A stretch of DNA of 41,228 nucleotides, taken from the IMG/VR virus record IMGVR_UViG_3300030390_001297, positions 1-41,228 of that record. The stretch is one strand, 5' to 3'. Position numbers and translations under genes: made by a program. The notes beneath the pieces were generated by a model. It worked only from the letters and a program-made list of their open reading frames with translations, had not been told where the DNA came from and searched no databases. Below are positions 29,816 to 38,795 of this stretch, piece after piece. The stretch is from a virus. Within the stretch, counting starts at the first letter, position 1, and every line of letters starts with the position of its first letter.

Positions 29816-29947
29816 ACTATTCACAAGGCCACATAACGAACAAGCAACTAACCGCTGACCCCTTGCGAGGGACAATCTGAGGCGAAAGTGAGTGACTAAA
29901 GGGCTGAGTGTGCAAACCTAATAACATTAACCAACGAGGTAAACGAA
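29816..29947 (+). other. Capsid leader with possible RNA structure
   Basis: 132 non-coding bases before the capsid gene. It includes a hairpin CCCT-TGCG-AGGG near 29860 and purine-rich, loop-like stretches (GGCGAAAGTGAGTGAC). No known riboswitch recognised. A stabilising leader or promoter for abundant capsid synthesis is possible. Confidence 0.3.
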
Positions 29948-31063
29948 ATGGCTATGCAAGCTGCTTCTAACCCAGCCTACGATGTTTCGCGGCTCGGTCA
30001 AACTAACCTCTCTGGTGATGTGCGTGACCTGTTCTTAAAATTATATGCTGGTGAAGTTCTCACTAGCTTTGAAGCTAAGAACATCATGATGCCACTTGTT
30101 CGCACTCGCACAATCACTAAGGGAAAATCAGCGTCCTTCCCGATGCTGGGACGTACCACAGCGGAATATCACACCCCTGGCAATGAAATTACTGGTGGGC
30201 AAGTACGTGCTTCGGAACGTATTGTCACCATTGATGACTTGCTGATTTCCAGCCAATTTATCACTTCGATAGATGAAGCTATTAATCACTATGATGTTCG
30301 TTCAACTTACTCCAAGGAAGCTGGTATCGCTCTGGCTACTGAGGCTGATAGAAACATCCTTCGGACTGCCATTAAAGCCGCGCTCTCCACCAACGCCACC
30401 CGCGCTGCTGCTTTGGTACAGGACTACACTGCGTTTACTGAAGAAGACTTCACTGACAACGTGACCATTGGTTCTGGTAACAGTGCTGATATTATTGACC
30501 CAGCCAAAATCGCTAAGTCAATCTTTGACGCCAAGAAGGAAATGGACAAGAAGAACGTACCTTACGATTCTGGTGTTGTTGTTGTTCTTCCACCTGACCA
30601 ATACTACGCCCTTATGGACGTATCTGACGGTAGTAAACTGACGTACATGAACCGTGACTTTGGCGGTAATGGCTCTGTTGCTTCTGGAAGCGTACCTACG
30701 ATTGCGGGTTGCCCAGTAATGATGAGTAATCACTTGGTTACTGCTGATTTGTTGCAAACTTCTGGCGGCTCTAAAGGTCAGTCAAAGGGCAACCGTCCTC
30801 TGGCAAACACCGCTGGTTCTGGTCGGACTACTTCCTACGATATCACTAACACTACAACAGACGGGGTTAACCTAGTTGACCTTGCTGCAAAGGTCCGTGG
30901 CATGATTATGACACGCGATGCTGTTGCTACTGTTAAGCTCATGGATTTGGGTGTTGAGAGTGAATATCAAATTAACCGTCAAGGCACCTTGATGGTGGCA
31001 AAATATGCCATGGGTCACAACGTACTGCGTCCAGCATGTGCGATTGCTCTACTGGCAGCTTAA
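29948..31063 (+). CDS. Major capsid protein (T7 gp10-like)
   Basis: 371 residues (T7 gp10A is 345). It has the podovirus HK97-fold pattern: FLKLYAGEVLTSFEAKNIM, GKSASFPMLGRTTAEYHTPG, ITIDDLLISSQFITSIDEAINHYDVRS-type segment, VVVLPPDQYYALMD and, near the end, NRQGTLMVAKYAMGHNVLRPACA. GAGG lies 9 bases upstream of the ATG. There is no sign of a 10B-type frameshift extension at the stop; palindrome site 11 and a terminator follow. Confidence 0.95.
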   Translation: MAMQAASNPAYDVSRLGQTNLSGDVRDLFLKLYAGEVLTSFEAKNIMMPLVRTRTITKGKSASFPMLGRTTAEYHTPGNEITGGQVRASERIVTIDDLLISSQFITSIDEAINHYDVRSTYSKEAGIALATEADRNILRTAIKAALSTNATRAAALVQDYTAFTEEDFTDNVTIGSGNSADIIDPAKIAKSIFDAKKEMDKKNVPYDSGVVVVLPPDQYYALMDVSDGSKLTYMNRDFGGNGSVASGSVPTIAGCPVMMSNHLVTADLLQTSGGSKGQSKGNRPLANTAGSGRTTSYDITNTTTDGVNLVDLAAKVRGMIMTRDAVATVKLMDLGVESEYQINRQGTLMVAKYAMGHNVLRPACAIALLAA

Positions 31064-31066
31064 AGA

Positions 31067-31081
31067 GTTAACTGAGTTAAT
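31067..31081 (+). promoter_or_regulatory. Palindromic 15-mer, site 11
   Basis: GTTAACTGAGTTAAT, starting 3 bases after the capsid stop and 14 bases before the terminator stem, like site 10 after RNR. Confidence 0.8.
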
Positions 31082-31094
31082 TTTTTGGCAAATT

Positions 31095-31126
31095 AAGGGG
31101 GGTTCCATTGGGGCCTCCCTTTTTTT
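31095..31126 (+). terminator. Rho-independent terminator after capsid
   Basis: Stem AAGGGGGG / CCTCCCTT (one wobble) with an 11-base loop, merging into a run of T residues (31120-31126). It corresponds in position to the T7 terminator T-phi after gene 10. Confidence 0.8.
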
Positions 31127-31143
31127 CGTTTTAGGAGACAAGA

Positions 31144-31305
31144 ATGACCAAAGGTTTGTACGATAATATTCACGCCAAGCGTAAGCGTATCGCTGCTGGT
31201 TCTGGCGAAAAGATGAAAAAAGCTAGTAGCAAAGGCGCACCGTCAGCCAGTGACTTCAAAAAGTCAGAAAAGACTTCCCGAAGATACCTACAGAAAAAGG
31301 CGTAA
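31144..31305 (+). CDS. Small basic hypothetical protein
   Basis: 53 residues, strongly basic (HAKRKRIAAGSGEKMKKASS, TSRRYLQKKA). AGGAG lies 6 bases before the ATG. Small proteins starting TKGLYDNIHAKRKRI occur widely in phages beside structural genes, with no known function. The next gene's ATG is 4 bases after its stop. Confidence 0.75.
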   Translation: MTKGLYDNIHAKRKRIAAGSGEKMKKASSKGAPSASDFKKSEKTSRRYLQKKA

Positions 31306-31309
31306 CCAT

Positions 31310-31624
31310 ATGTCGAGGACACCCGCATGGCAACGCTCAGAAGGGCAAAACCCAGAAGGGGGCCTGAACGCCAAGGGCCGAGCGTCTTACACAGGGGGTA
31401 CACTGAAACCACCCGTAAGAAAGACAGCAGATACCCCAGAGAAGAAAAGACGGAAGGGTTCGTTTCTTGCGAGAATGGGGGGAGCCAAAGGGCCACTCAT
31501 GAAGGATGGGAAGAAGACCAGATTGAAGCTCTCATTAGAGGCATGGGGTCACTCTGGTGACAAAGCGTCTGCCCAAGCAAAAGGCCGCAGAATACTAGCA
31601 CAATATAAAAACTCAGAGGCATAA
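31310..31624 (+). CDS. Small conserved virion-block protein (DUF6321-like)
   Basis: 104 residues from ATG 31310, which directly follows the upstream gene; the longer open frame from 31250 overlaps that gene and is rejected. It carries RTPAWQRSEGQNPEGGLNAKGR, GGTLKPPV, KRRKGSFLARMGGAKGPL and a basic end, a pattern seen in phage proteins I associate with DUF6321. It is basic and Gly-rich and may bind DNA or be ejected, but its role is not known. Confidence 0.75.
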   Translation: MSRTPAWQRSEGQNPEGGLNAKGRASYTGGTLKPPVRKTADTPEKKRRKGSFLARMGGAKGPLMKDGKKTRLKLSLEAWGHSGDKASAQAKGRRILAQYKNSEA

Positions 31625-31627
31625 CAA

Positions 31628-32227
31628 ATGGCACTCACGGCAACCACAAAATTAGAGGCGGTCAACACGCTTCTTACGGCTATCGGTGAAGCCCCTGTAA
31701 ACTCACTTACTTCAGGGTTGGTTGACGCCGAAACCGCAGAGACAATCTTGGACTCTGTTAGCCGTGAGGTCCAATCCCAAGGGTGGGCCTTTAACAGCAA
31801 CTACCTACAAGAATTTACCCCCAACAGTGACCTACAGATTGTGGTGGGTCCTGATGTTCTACGCATTGATATGGCAGAGAACAGAAGTACCACAATAGAC
31901 GTAGTGGCTAGGGGTAGTAAACTTTATAACCGAGCAACAAACTCATTCTACTTTGAAGCCACTACTGCAATCAAAATGAATACTGTTGTGGTCCTTGAGT
32001 TTACGGACCTTCCAGAATCCGCAAGGCGGTACATTACTATTCGTTCTTCTCGGATCTTTCAGGACCGTGTGGTTGGCTCTGATTTACTTCATGGCTTCCA
32101 CCAGCAAGACGAACTGAGAGCATTAGTAGAACTGAAAGATGCAGACAGCTTAGTAAACGACCACAATATCTTTGATAATTATTCTGTAGCCTCTGTGATT
32201 GACAGAGTAGGTGGGAGGGTACTTTAG
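31628..32227 (+). CDS. Tail tubular protein A (T7 gp11-like)
   Basis: 199 residues (T7 gp11 is 196). It begins with LEAVNTLLTAIGEAPVNSL, followed by SREVQSQGWAFNSN and the end part RYITIRSSRIFQDRVVGS, all typical of gp11. It forms the adaptor ring between portal and nozzle. The stop lies 1 base before the gp12-like start. Confidence 0.93.
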   Translation: MALTATTKLEAVNTLLTAIGEAPVNSLTSGLVDAETAETILDSVSREVQSQGWAFNSNYLQEFTPNSDLQIVVGPDVLRIDMAENRSTTIDVVARGSKLYNRATNSFYFEATTAIKMNTVVVLEFTDLPESARRYITIRSSRIFQDRVVGSDLLHGFHQQDELRALVELKDADSLVNDHNIFDNYSVASVIDRVGGRVL

Positions 32228-32228
32228 A

Positions 32229-34529
32229 ATGGCTCTAGTTTCAGCTTCGATACCCAATTTGATTAACGGGGTTTCCCAACAGCCCCCGTCACTACGGTTA
32301 AACACTCAGGCACAGGAACAGGAAAACGGTTTGTCTACTGTGGTTGACGGGCTGAAGAAACGCCCTGCCTCTGAGCATGTCGCTATACTGCCAAATGTCC
32401 CTAGTTCTGTAGATAACGCTTTTATCCACACAATCCGCAGGGATGATACGGAGTTTTATACGCTGATTATCACAGCGGGAGCCTTGAATATTTACGATAA
32501 GGCTGGGACCCAGATATCCACAAGTTCTGTCCCTAGTTCAGCAATAAACTACCTTAGTGGCCTATCTGACCCGTCCACAGAAATCAGCGCAACTACCATT
32601 GCTGACTATACGTTCATTGTGAACAAAACAAAGACCGTGGCAAAGAATACAAGCAACCTGAGTGCAGCTAGGCCCAAAGAGGCTTTGTTCTATGTGAAGC
32701 AGGGTGACTACAAGACTGACTTTACAATCCGCGTGAAGTACGCGGGTTCAACCTATACGTCCACAAAGACTACTTTGGATAGTTCTAACGCGGCTAACCA
32801 AGGGGATGTAAGAACCAACAACATTGCGTCTGCTTTAAGTAGTGGCCTTTCGTTACCCGCTGGGTTCACAAAGGAACTTTTGGATAACACACTGTATATC
32901 AAGCGAGATGATGGAAATGACTTTGAGGTAGAAGCCACAGATTCTCGCGGTGATACGTTTTTGTTTGCTTTTAAAGGGCAGTGTGGGGATTACAAAAAGC
33001 TACCACCAAAGGGCAAAGAAGGTTTCCTGATTGAAATTATTGGTGACAATCAAAAAGGCCAAGATGACTATTATGTGCAACTATCAGACCCCGATGGAAA
33101 CGGACAGTTAGTCTGGAAAGAAGTTATAGCACCCAACATAGCTAAGAAGTTCGATGAAACCACAATGCCTCACCAGCTTATTAGGACCGCTGGGGGAGCC
33201 TTTGAGTTTAAACCCGCAACTTGGGCAGAACGTGGGGCTGGTGACGATGAAACAAATGATTTTCCTTCCTTTGTAGGATACAAGATAAACGATATCTTTT
33301 TCCACAAAAACCGCCTTGGTTTCCTGTCAGATGAAAACGTAATTATGTCTGAGGCTGGTTCGTTCTTTAATTTCTTTCAGAGAACCGTGATTACCCTTGT
33401 GGACTCTGGACCCCTAGATATCGCCGTATCAAACAACCAAGTGTCTATTCTTAAACACGCTGTTCCGTTCTCTGAGCGTCTTCTGTTGTTTTCAGACCTT
33501 ACACAGTTTGTTCTTACTGCCGATGACATACTGGCCCCCGACACGGTATCTATAGATGTTACCACGCAGTTTGAGGCCAGCTTGAGGGCCAAGCCTGTAG
33601 GTGCTGGGAAGTACATATTCTTTGGAACCTCTAAAGGTACATCTTCAGGGGTCCGAGAATACTTTGTAGATAACGACACCAACACCAACGATGCCGCTGA
33701 AATAACGGCCCATGTACCTACTTACATTCGCGGGGAAATCACACGGCTTACAGCGTCTTCTAATGAGGATACTTTGTTGGTTCTTTCAGACACCGATAGA
33801 ACACTGGTGTATGTCTATAGGTACTATTGGAACGCCCAAGAAAAGCTACAATCAGCTTGGTCCAAGTGGAAGTTTGGCGGGACTGTCCTGAATGTAGACT
33901 TTAATAAATCAGAAATATTCATGGTTATCAAAAGAGGCAGCGATGTTTGCCTTGAGACAATTAACCTAGGGGAAGACACCGCCATATCCGTAACTGATGC
34001 TGGTCACTCTGTTCTGTTGGACCGTAGGGTTAAACTGAAAACTGGGGGTACAACTTCCCTACCTTACACCGATAGTTCTGCAATCTATGTGACACAGAAC
34101 GGGGCTATTGTTGCAGCTTCAGCGGTTGCCGCTTTGTTAGCAGCGGGTAAGACCGTGTATGCTGGGGTTCCCTTTACCTTTAAGTACAAGTTTTCTGAGC
34201 AAGTGGTCAAAAAGGACAACAACCCGATAACCATTGGTAGACTACAGATTAGAAACTTTAACTTGGTCTTTAATAATAGTGGGTTTTTCAAAGCCAAAGT
34301 GACACCCTCTAGGCGCAGTACATCCACTAAGTCTTTTACTGGGCGTAACCTTGGGAGCGTCAATAACATCATTGGACAAGTCTCCATAGATAACGGGACC
34401 TTTTCGTTTCCAGTGTTAGCCAAGTCAGACCAAGTAGATATTGAACTTGAGAGTGACAGCTTTCTTCCTTGTGTATTCCAATCGGCAGAGTGGGAAGGCT
34501 TCTATATGCTACGCTCAAATAGACTTTGA
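32229..34529 (+). CDS. Tail tubular protein B, nozzle (T7 gp12-like)
   Basis: 766 residues from ATG 32229 (T7 is 794). The N-terminus SASIPNLINGVSQQPPSLRL is the gp12 signature and fixes the start; the frame extends upstream to 32211 without support. Later landmarks are IHTIRRDDTEFYTLII, FFHKNRLGFLSDENVIMSEAG and SWSKW-like SAWSKWKFGG. It forms the nozzle of the tail. It overlaps the next gene by 4 bases (TTGA). Confidence 0.93.
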   Translation: MALVSASIPNLINGVSQQPPSLRLNTQAQEQENGLSTVVDGLKKRPASEHVAILPNVPSSVDNAFIHTIRRDDTEFYTLIITAGALNIYDKAGTQISTSSVPSSAINYLSGLSDPSTEISATTIADYTFIVNKTKTVAKNTSNLSAARPKEALFYVKQGDYKTDFTIRVKYAGSTYTSTKTTLDSSNAANQGDVRTNNIASALSSGLSLPAGFTKELLDNTLYIKRDDGNDFEVEATDSRGDTFLFAFKGQCGDYKKLPPKGKEGFLIEIIGDNQKGQDDYYVQLSDPDGNGQLVWKEVIAPNIAKKFDETTMPHQLIRTAGGAFEFKPATWAERGAGDDETNDFPSFVGYKINDIFFHKNRLGFLSDENVIMSEAGSFFNFFQRTVITLVDSGPLDIAVSNNQVSILKHAVPFSERLLLFSDLTQFVLTADDILAPDTVSIDVTTQFEASLRAKPVGAGKYIFFGTSKGTSSGVREYFVDNDTNTNDAAEITAHVPTYIRGEITRLTASSNEDTLLVLSDTDRTLVYVYRYYWNAQEKLQSAWSKWKFGGTVLNVDFNKSEIFMVIKRGSDVCLETINLGEDTAISVTDAGHSVLLDRRVKLKTGGTTSLPYTDSSAIYVTQNGAIVAASAVAALLAAGKTVYAGVPFTFKYKFSEQVVKKDNNPITIGRLQIRNFNLVFNNSGFFKAKVTPSRRSTSTKSFTGRNLGSVNNIIGQVSIDNGTFSFPVLAKSDQVDIELESDSFLPCVFQSAEWEGFYMLRSNRL

Positions 34530-34990
34530 CAGCACACTATAGACCCTCAAAATTTAAAGACTGTAGAAACCTAGCATCCAACATCAGAGACACAGACAAA
34601 AGGGAAATATGGGCTTCCCATGGGCTAACCCCTTTGGCGGGTCTTCAGCTTTCCTTTTTGGTTTCTGAAGAGTGCAACAGTGTCGTAAATGATAATCAGG
34701 ACATTATAGGAATGTTTGGCGTTACCAACAACGGAACCGTGGGTGTTCCATGGTTACTTATGTCGGAAGCCTCAGAGGGTCTTAGCTTTAATAGGGAGTT
34801 CGTTACTCAGAACAAACAATGGGTAACTGAGGTACAAAAGAGATACCAAGTTCTAACCAACTTTGTGTCTCAGGAAAACAAGAGGGCTATCAAATGGCTC
34901 AAGATACTAGGTTTTACCTTTATATCCCTAAAGCCTAACTACGGGGTTCACCCCCAGCCCTTCTATGAATTTGTAAGAATAAGGAGTTAG
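34526..34990 (+). CDS. Internal virion protein A-like (T7 gp13-like, GNAT-like fold)
   Basis: 154 residues (T7 gp13 is 138). The start is a TTG overlapping the gp12 stop. The pattern is the small GNAT-like family of podovirus gp13 (DUF2833): a start HYRPSKFKDCRNLASN, central IIGMFGVTNNGTVGVPWLLMSE, and end KRAIKWLKILGFTFI. T7 gp13 is needed for virion maturation. No acetyl-CoA-binding loop is clear, so enzymatic activity is doubtful. It contains a GGACATTATAG copy at 34699-34709. Confidence 0.75.
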   Translation: MTAHYRPSKFKDCRNLASNIRDTDKREIWASHGLTPLAGLQLSFLVSEECNSVVNDNQDIIGMFGVTNNGTVGVPWLLMSEASEGLSFNREFVTQNKQWVTEVQKRYQVLTNFVSQENKRAIKWLKILGFTFISLKPNYGVHPQPFYEFVRIRS

Positions 34991-34992
34991 CC

Positions 34993-35595
34993 ATGTGCTT
35001 TGCACAGATAGGTTTGGCACTTGGCGCAGCCAAGGGAGCCGCAGCAATAAGCACAGGGTTGAGCGCAGTAGGCACAGCGTTTTCCTTAGGTTCAACCTTT
35101 ATGAACTACCAAGCCGACCAGCAACAATTTGGCGCACAGCAACAGCAGTATAACACCAATAAGCTACTAGCCCAGCAATCTATGTTGGAACAAGCGGGGC
35201 AGTTAAGCCTTCGGGAATCTCAGGAACGGGATGCCCTATTGGATAAAGCCATGGCGAACAAAATCGAAGCTGCAAGAACCAAAGGTAGAACCATAGCTTC
35301 CGCTGGGGAAGCTGGGGTTTCTGGAATGTCTATAGCTGCACTTGTGGCAGACATTGAGAGAACCAAGCTGAACAACCAAAACACTATCGGCAGAAACTTC
35401 GCAGCCATACAGCAACAAGGGATTTATGACCGTAAAGCCTTGGAAGCACAGGCGCAAGGTAGGGTCAACAGCATGGCCCTTCCAACGGCCCCAAGTCTGC
35501 TAGGGGCTGGGCTTCAAATGGCTGGGTTGGGTCTGCAAGGCTACAACAAATACAACAAAATCAACAACCCCAATAAACCTGTTTTTGAGGTCTAA
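34993..35595 (+). CDS. Internal virion protein B (T7 gp14-like)
   Basis: 200 residues (T7 gp14 is 196). It has an Ala/Gly-rich N-terminal hydrophobic helix (LALGAAKGAAAISTGLSAVG), a Gln-rich middle (QADQQQFGAQQQQYN) and a long helical C-terminus, the build of gp14, which is ejected and placed in the outer membrane to start the DNA channel. Order gp13-gp14-gp15-gp16 supports it. Confidence 0.85.
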   Translation: MCFAQIGLALGAAKGAAAISTGLSAVGTAFSLGSTFMNYQADQQQFGAQQQQYNTNKLLAQQSMLEQAGQLSLRESQERDALLDKAMANKIEAARTKGRTIASAGEAGVSGMSIAALVADIERTKLNNQNTIGRNFAAIQQQGIYDRKALEAQAQGRVNSMALPTAPSLLGAGLQMAGLGLQGYNKYNKINNPNKPVFEV

Positions 35596-35597
35596 TA

Positions 35598-35612
35598 ATT
35601 AACTGAGTTAAC
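35598..35612 (+). promoter_or_regulatory. Palindromic 15-mer, site 12
   Basis: ATTAACTGAGTTAAC, starting 2 bases after the gp14 stop and ending 3 bases before the GAAGGA ribosome-binding site of the gp15-like gene. Confidence 0.8.
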
Positions 35613-35630
35613 TTTTGAAGGATGCCACCA

Positions 35631-38600
35631 ATGGCTAGAAGACCAAGAGCCAGAGTTGATACTTCTCGCTTGAGAGCGATGGGGGAAACATCAGCGGTAG
35701 TCGCTAGACCCGTTGATACCTATGTACGGCCAGCGGCCCCGCAGAAGAACGAACAATATGCTCAGATACTTAGTGCGCTAAGTACCGTAAATCCCGCACT
35801 TGATACCTTTATTGCTGATAAGGTTACTAAAGACAGAGAAACACAGGCAAACAAAGGTGAGAAGTCTTTTTATGAGGCTACCCCTGAAGAACGCAAAGCG
35901 GTATCCGCACAGATTAAAAGCGGAGAGATTAACGAACTTCAGTCTTCCTTTTGGGTCGAAGGTTTTGCACGTGAGCTACTAAGAAACCATGCTAAAACTT
36001 TTGGTTCTGCTCTGACCCTTGAGTGGAACAGGCAAAAAGATTCTGGTGGTTTTGATTTTAATGCGTTTGTTGCTGAAGAACGAGGAAAATACGTTGAGGC
36101 TAACAACCTGTCTAGCTTCCGTAGTGACCTGTTTAACGATGAGTTTGCAGCGGTAACACAGACCTTTGAAAATCAGGTTCTACAGAGAAACTTTGAACAC
36201 AGAATAGCCCAAGCAAAGAAAGCCCGTATGCAAGTTGCGGGTGACAGCATGGTTACTGCTCTTGAAGCCCTACAGTTAAAAATGGATACAACACCCTTTG
36301 ATGACCAAGCAGGGGATAGCCATTCAGATAACATTAACGCAGTAATTCAAACAGCTATTGACCAAGGGAATGACTCAAAACAACTCATCAACATGGCTGT
36401 TGGGTTCCTTAAAGGTACAATAAAAGATTTATCGAAAAAAGGTGATGAGGATGGAGCAAAAGTAGCTTCAAACATGCTCAGAAACCTCAAGCTAAAAAAC
36501 GGAACCTATGGGCTAGTCTACAAAGATGGCTACGAAGACATAGAATCTACTTCCGAAAGGTTACTATTAAAGGCAGAGACAGACGCAGAACAAGCCGATG
36601 ATGATGCCTTGACAGCAGAGAAAGAAAATCTTTTTGGGCAACTCTATGACGGACTTAATAAGGCCATTGATAACGAAGATAACCCCACGGCTGTTCAGGA
36701 TTTTTGGGAAGCCAACACAGATAACCTCCGAAGAATTGGGAAGCTAGACGAGTTTACCGATGGAGACATGCTGCCAACACTAAATAAACTCTACAAAACT
36801 CGCGGTAAAGTAACCCCTGATGTTACCGATGAAGAAATGTTGGATTTATTAGAAAGCGTGGATAAAAACAACACCTATACTTCTCAAGAAATGCAAACTC
36901 TTGCGGAAGATATGGGTTTAAGTGCTAGGCAATTTATAGCGTTCCAAAATTACAACAGAGACAGACCTAACCAATTTCTAAAAGAAATAGGAATTAATGG
37001 TGTAAGAAAAGCACTAACGGATGGCATTGACGCAAAAGGGATGTTCGAGTTTGGACCGCAAGGTGGGATATCTTTAGGGGCCATTGAAGCTAGAGGTAAA
37101 CTTAATGCCTACATTAAAAGCCAGCTTTCGCTAGACGCTACTAAAGAAACGAAGATAGCAAATATTTTAGCTGAATCTCAACGTCTCATTGAAGAATACG
37201 GAAACAAAGCAAAGAACACAAACGTAGAACAACTAGCACTAGACTCTGTTGGTACACCTACAGCCTCAGAAAAAACCGTTGAAAAGTTTGAAAATGGCAC
37301 TCATGCCCCTTGGAAAAAACCTAATGGAAGCATGGTACTTTCAGATATGAATAATGCCGTTCAAACCTTTAATAAAGCAACGAAAAAAGGACAACCTTTA
37401 GATAGCACAGAGTTTGGGGCACTCATACTACCCCTTTTGAAAGCGAAGGTTCCTTTAGATACTATTCTTGACGCCGCTTATGCAGACTTTGAGGCCTCTT
37501 TAGGTCTACAGGATGATAAAGCAATACAGGACTTTGAGGCTGCTAAACCAGACCTTTCGGTCTTTTCAAGAGGCAATGCCTCAGAACAGAGTTCCACTAA
37601 GAGTACACGTGAACCTGTATCTGCCGTAGAGTTCGCCCAAGAGCTTGTGGAAAAAGGCAGTGAGCTTGTTAATGGTGCGCTGGGCGGCGAACCAGCAACA
37701 AACGAACCAATGTTTAAAGCCTCTGATGGTGAGTTTTTCAATGACGGTAAAGGTTCTTTGACAGAGCAAGTGGTTGGTTCTGTAGTTGACGGTGTGTCCA
37801 AACTAACATCAGGCACAGGTGATAGGTATTCTTCAGAAAACCCCATGTTTGAAGCCTCTGATGGACAGTTCTTTGATAGAGGAACTGTTGAGTTACCACC
37901 TAGCATCCAAGGAGGCCTGTTAAGTCAGGAAGACTATGATGCCATGGCGGTTGATGCACAGCAAAGAATTGATGAGAAAGCAACAGCAATCCAAGCAGAA
38001 GCAATAGGGAATGTTGGTAGTCCAAGAGACAGAATAGGGGATATCAATACAGCCATTGTGGACCTTGGAGAAGGTTTCGTTAAAGCTGTAGCAAGGAGCT
38101 TTGAGGCTACAGGAAAAGCAGGGGTAGAAGTGGCGGCTAAACTACTAGCCGAAGAACCAGACCCCGACAAAGCCCTAGCAGCAGCCCAGAAGTATCTTTC
38201 ACCAGAGGCAAAAATACGCATACAGAATGTTTCTAAAAAGTTTGGGAGCCAGAAGGCGGCTGACGCAGCACTGGTGATTGCACAGCAATACCTTAGTGAT
38301 ACTGCTAAAACCAGAATAGATACAGGCGAAACAGGTCAACCAGTGTCTGCAAGGGCAAACAAAGTGATTGCCGATGAGGACCAAGTAATGAACGCGGCCT
38401 TCCCACAACCTAGGGACCCACAGCCTAAAGTTAGTGATACAGCAACAGAAACCGTCAATAACATACGGTCTATAGTGAACCTGACAGGTAAAGTTCCTTC
38501 GCTATCTAGCATAGGCGAAAACTTACCCAAACGGGCAGCATGGAGAAAAGCCTTTGGTGCTAACTTTAAACCAAACGGAGCCGCCAAGCCTGTATTCATA

Positions 38601-38795
38601 CGAAAAGCACTTGAGATATCAAAAGCAACCGACACTGACGTAACGGCGGTTATCAAGGCTGTTATGGGCAAAGAACAAACGGCAGAGGAAGTGTTCGTTA
38701 CTTCAGGCTTATCCATGATTGAAGCCCAAAAGTTATATGAGAAAAACCAAGAAATAAGAAAGCTCTTTGAGCAAATGCAAGGGGGTAATTCCTAA
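35631..38795 (+). CDS. Internal virion protein C (T7 gp15-like), enlarged
   Basis: 1054 residues against 747 for T7 gp15. I chose ATG 35631, which lies 9 bases after GAAGGA; the ATG at 35622 is too close to it. The N-terminus is very basic (MARRPRARVD). The first ~650 residues are helical and charged, like gp15. Residues about 650-800 are less ordered and contain a duplicated segment, EPMFKASDGEFF at about 692 and NPMFEASDGQFF at about 737, 44-45 residues apart. It probably builds the periplasmic part of the ejection channel. No enzyme motif recognised. It overlaps the gp16-like gene by one base (TAATG). Confidence 0.8.
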   Translation: MARRPRARVDTSRLRAMGETSAVVARPVDTYVRPAAPQKNEQYAQILSALSTVNPALDTFIADKVTKDRETQANKGEKSFYEATPEERKAVSAQIKSGEINELQSSFWVEGFARELLRNHAKTFGSALTLEWNRQKDSGGFDFNAFVAEERGKYVEANNLSSFRSDLFNDEFAAVTQTFENQVLQRNFEHRIAQAKKARMQVAGDSMVTALEALQLKMDTTPFDDQAGDSHSDNINAVIQTAIDQGNDSKQLINMAVGFLKGTIKDLSKKGDEDGAKVASNMLRNLKLKNGTYGLVYKDGYEDIESTSERLLLKAETDAEQADDDALTAEKENLFGQLYDGLNKAIDNEDNPTAVQDFWEANTDNLRRIGKLDEFTDGDMLPTLNKLYKTRGKVTPDVTDEEMLDLLESVDKNNTYTSQEMQTLAEDMGLSARQFIAFQNYNRDRPNQFLKEIGINGVRKALTDGIDAKGMFEFGPQGGISLGAIEARGKLNAYIKSQLSLDATKETKIANILAESQRLIEEYGNKAKNTNVEQLALDSVGTPTASEKTVEKFENGTHAPWKKPNGSMVLSDMNNAVQTFNKATKKGQPLDSTEFGALILPLLKAKVPLDTILDAAYADFEASLGLQDDKAIQDFEAAKPDLSVFSRGNASEQSSTKSTREPVSAVEFAQELVEKGSELVNGALGGEPATNEPMFKASDGEFFNDGKGSLTEQVVGSVVDGVSKLTSGTGDRYSSENPMFEASDGQFFDRGTVELPPSIQGGLLSQEDYDAMAVDAQQRIDEKATAIQAEAIGNVGSPRDRIGDINTAIVDLGEGFVKAVARSFEATGKAGVEVAAKLLAEEPDPDKALAAAQKYLSPEAKIRIQNVSKKFGSQKAADAALVIAQQYLSDTAKTRIDTGETGQPVSARANKVIADEDQVMNAAFPQPRDPQPKVSDTATETVNNIRSIVNLTGKVPSLSSIGENLPKRAAWRKAFGANFKPNGAAKPVFIRKALEISKATDTDVTAVIKAVMGKEQTAEEVFVTSGLSMIEAQKLYEKNQEIRKLFEQMQGGNS

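Noticed and set aside
29816-29947. Cobalamin riboswitch, considered because of the B12-dependent RNR
   Set aside because: No B12-box-like sequence seen here or before the RNR operon, and the region precedes the capsid gene.
30866-30880. GTTAACCTAGTTGAC in the capsid gene
   Set aside because: Two core mismatches break the symmetry; counted as chance until a matrix scan says otherwise.
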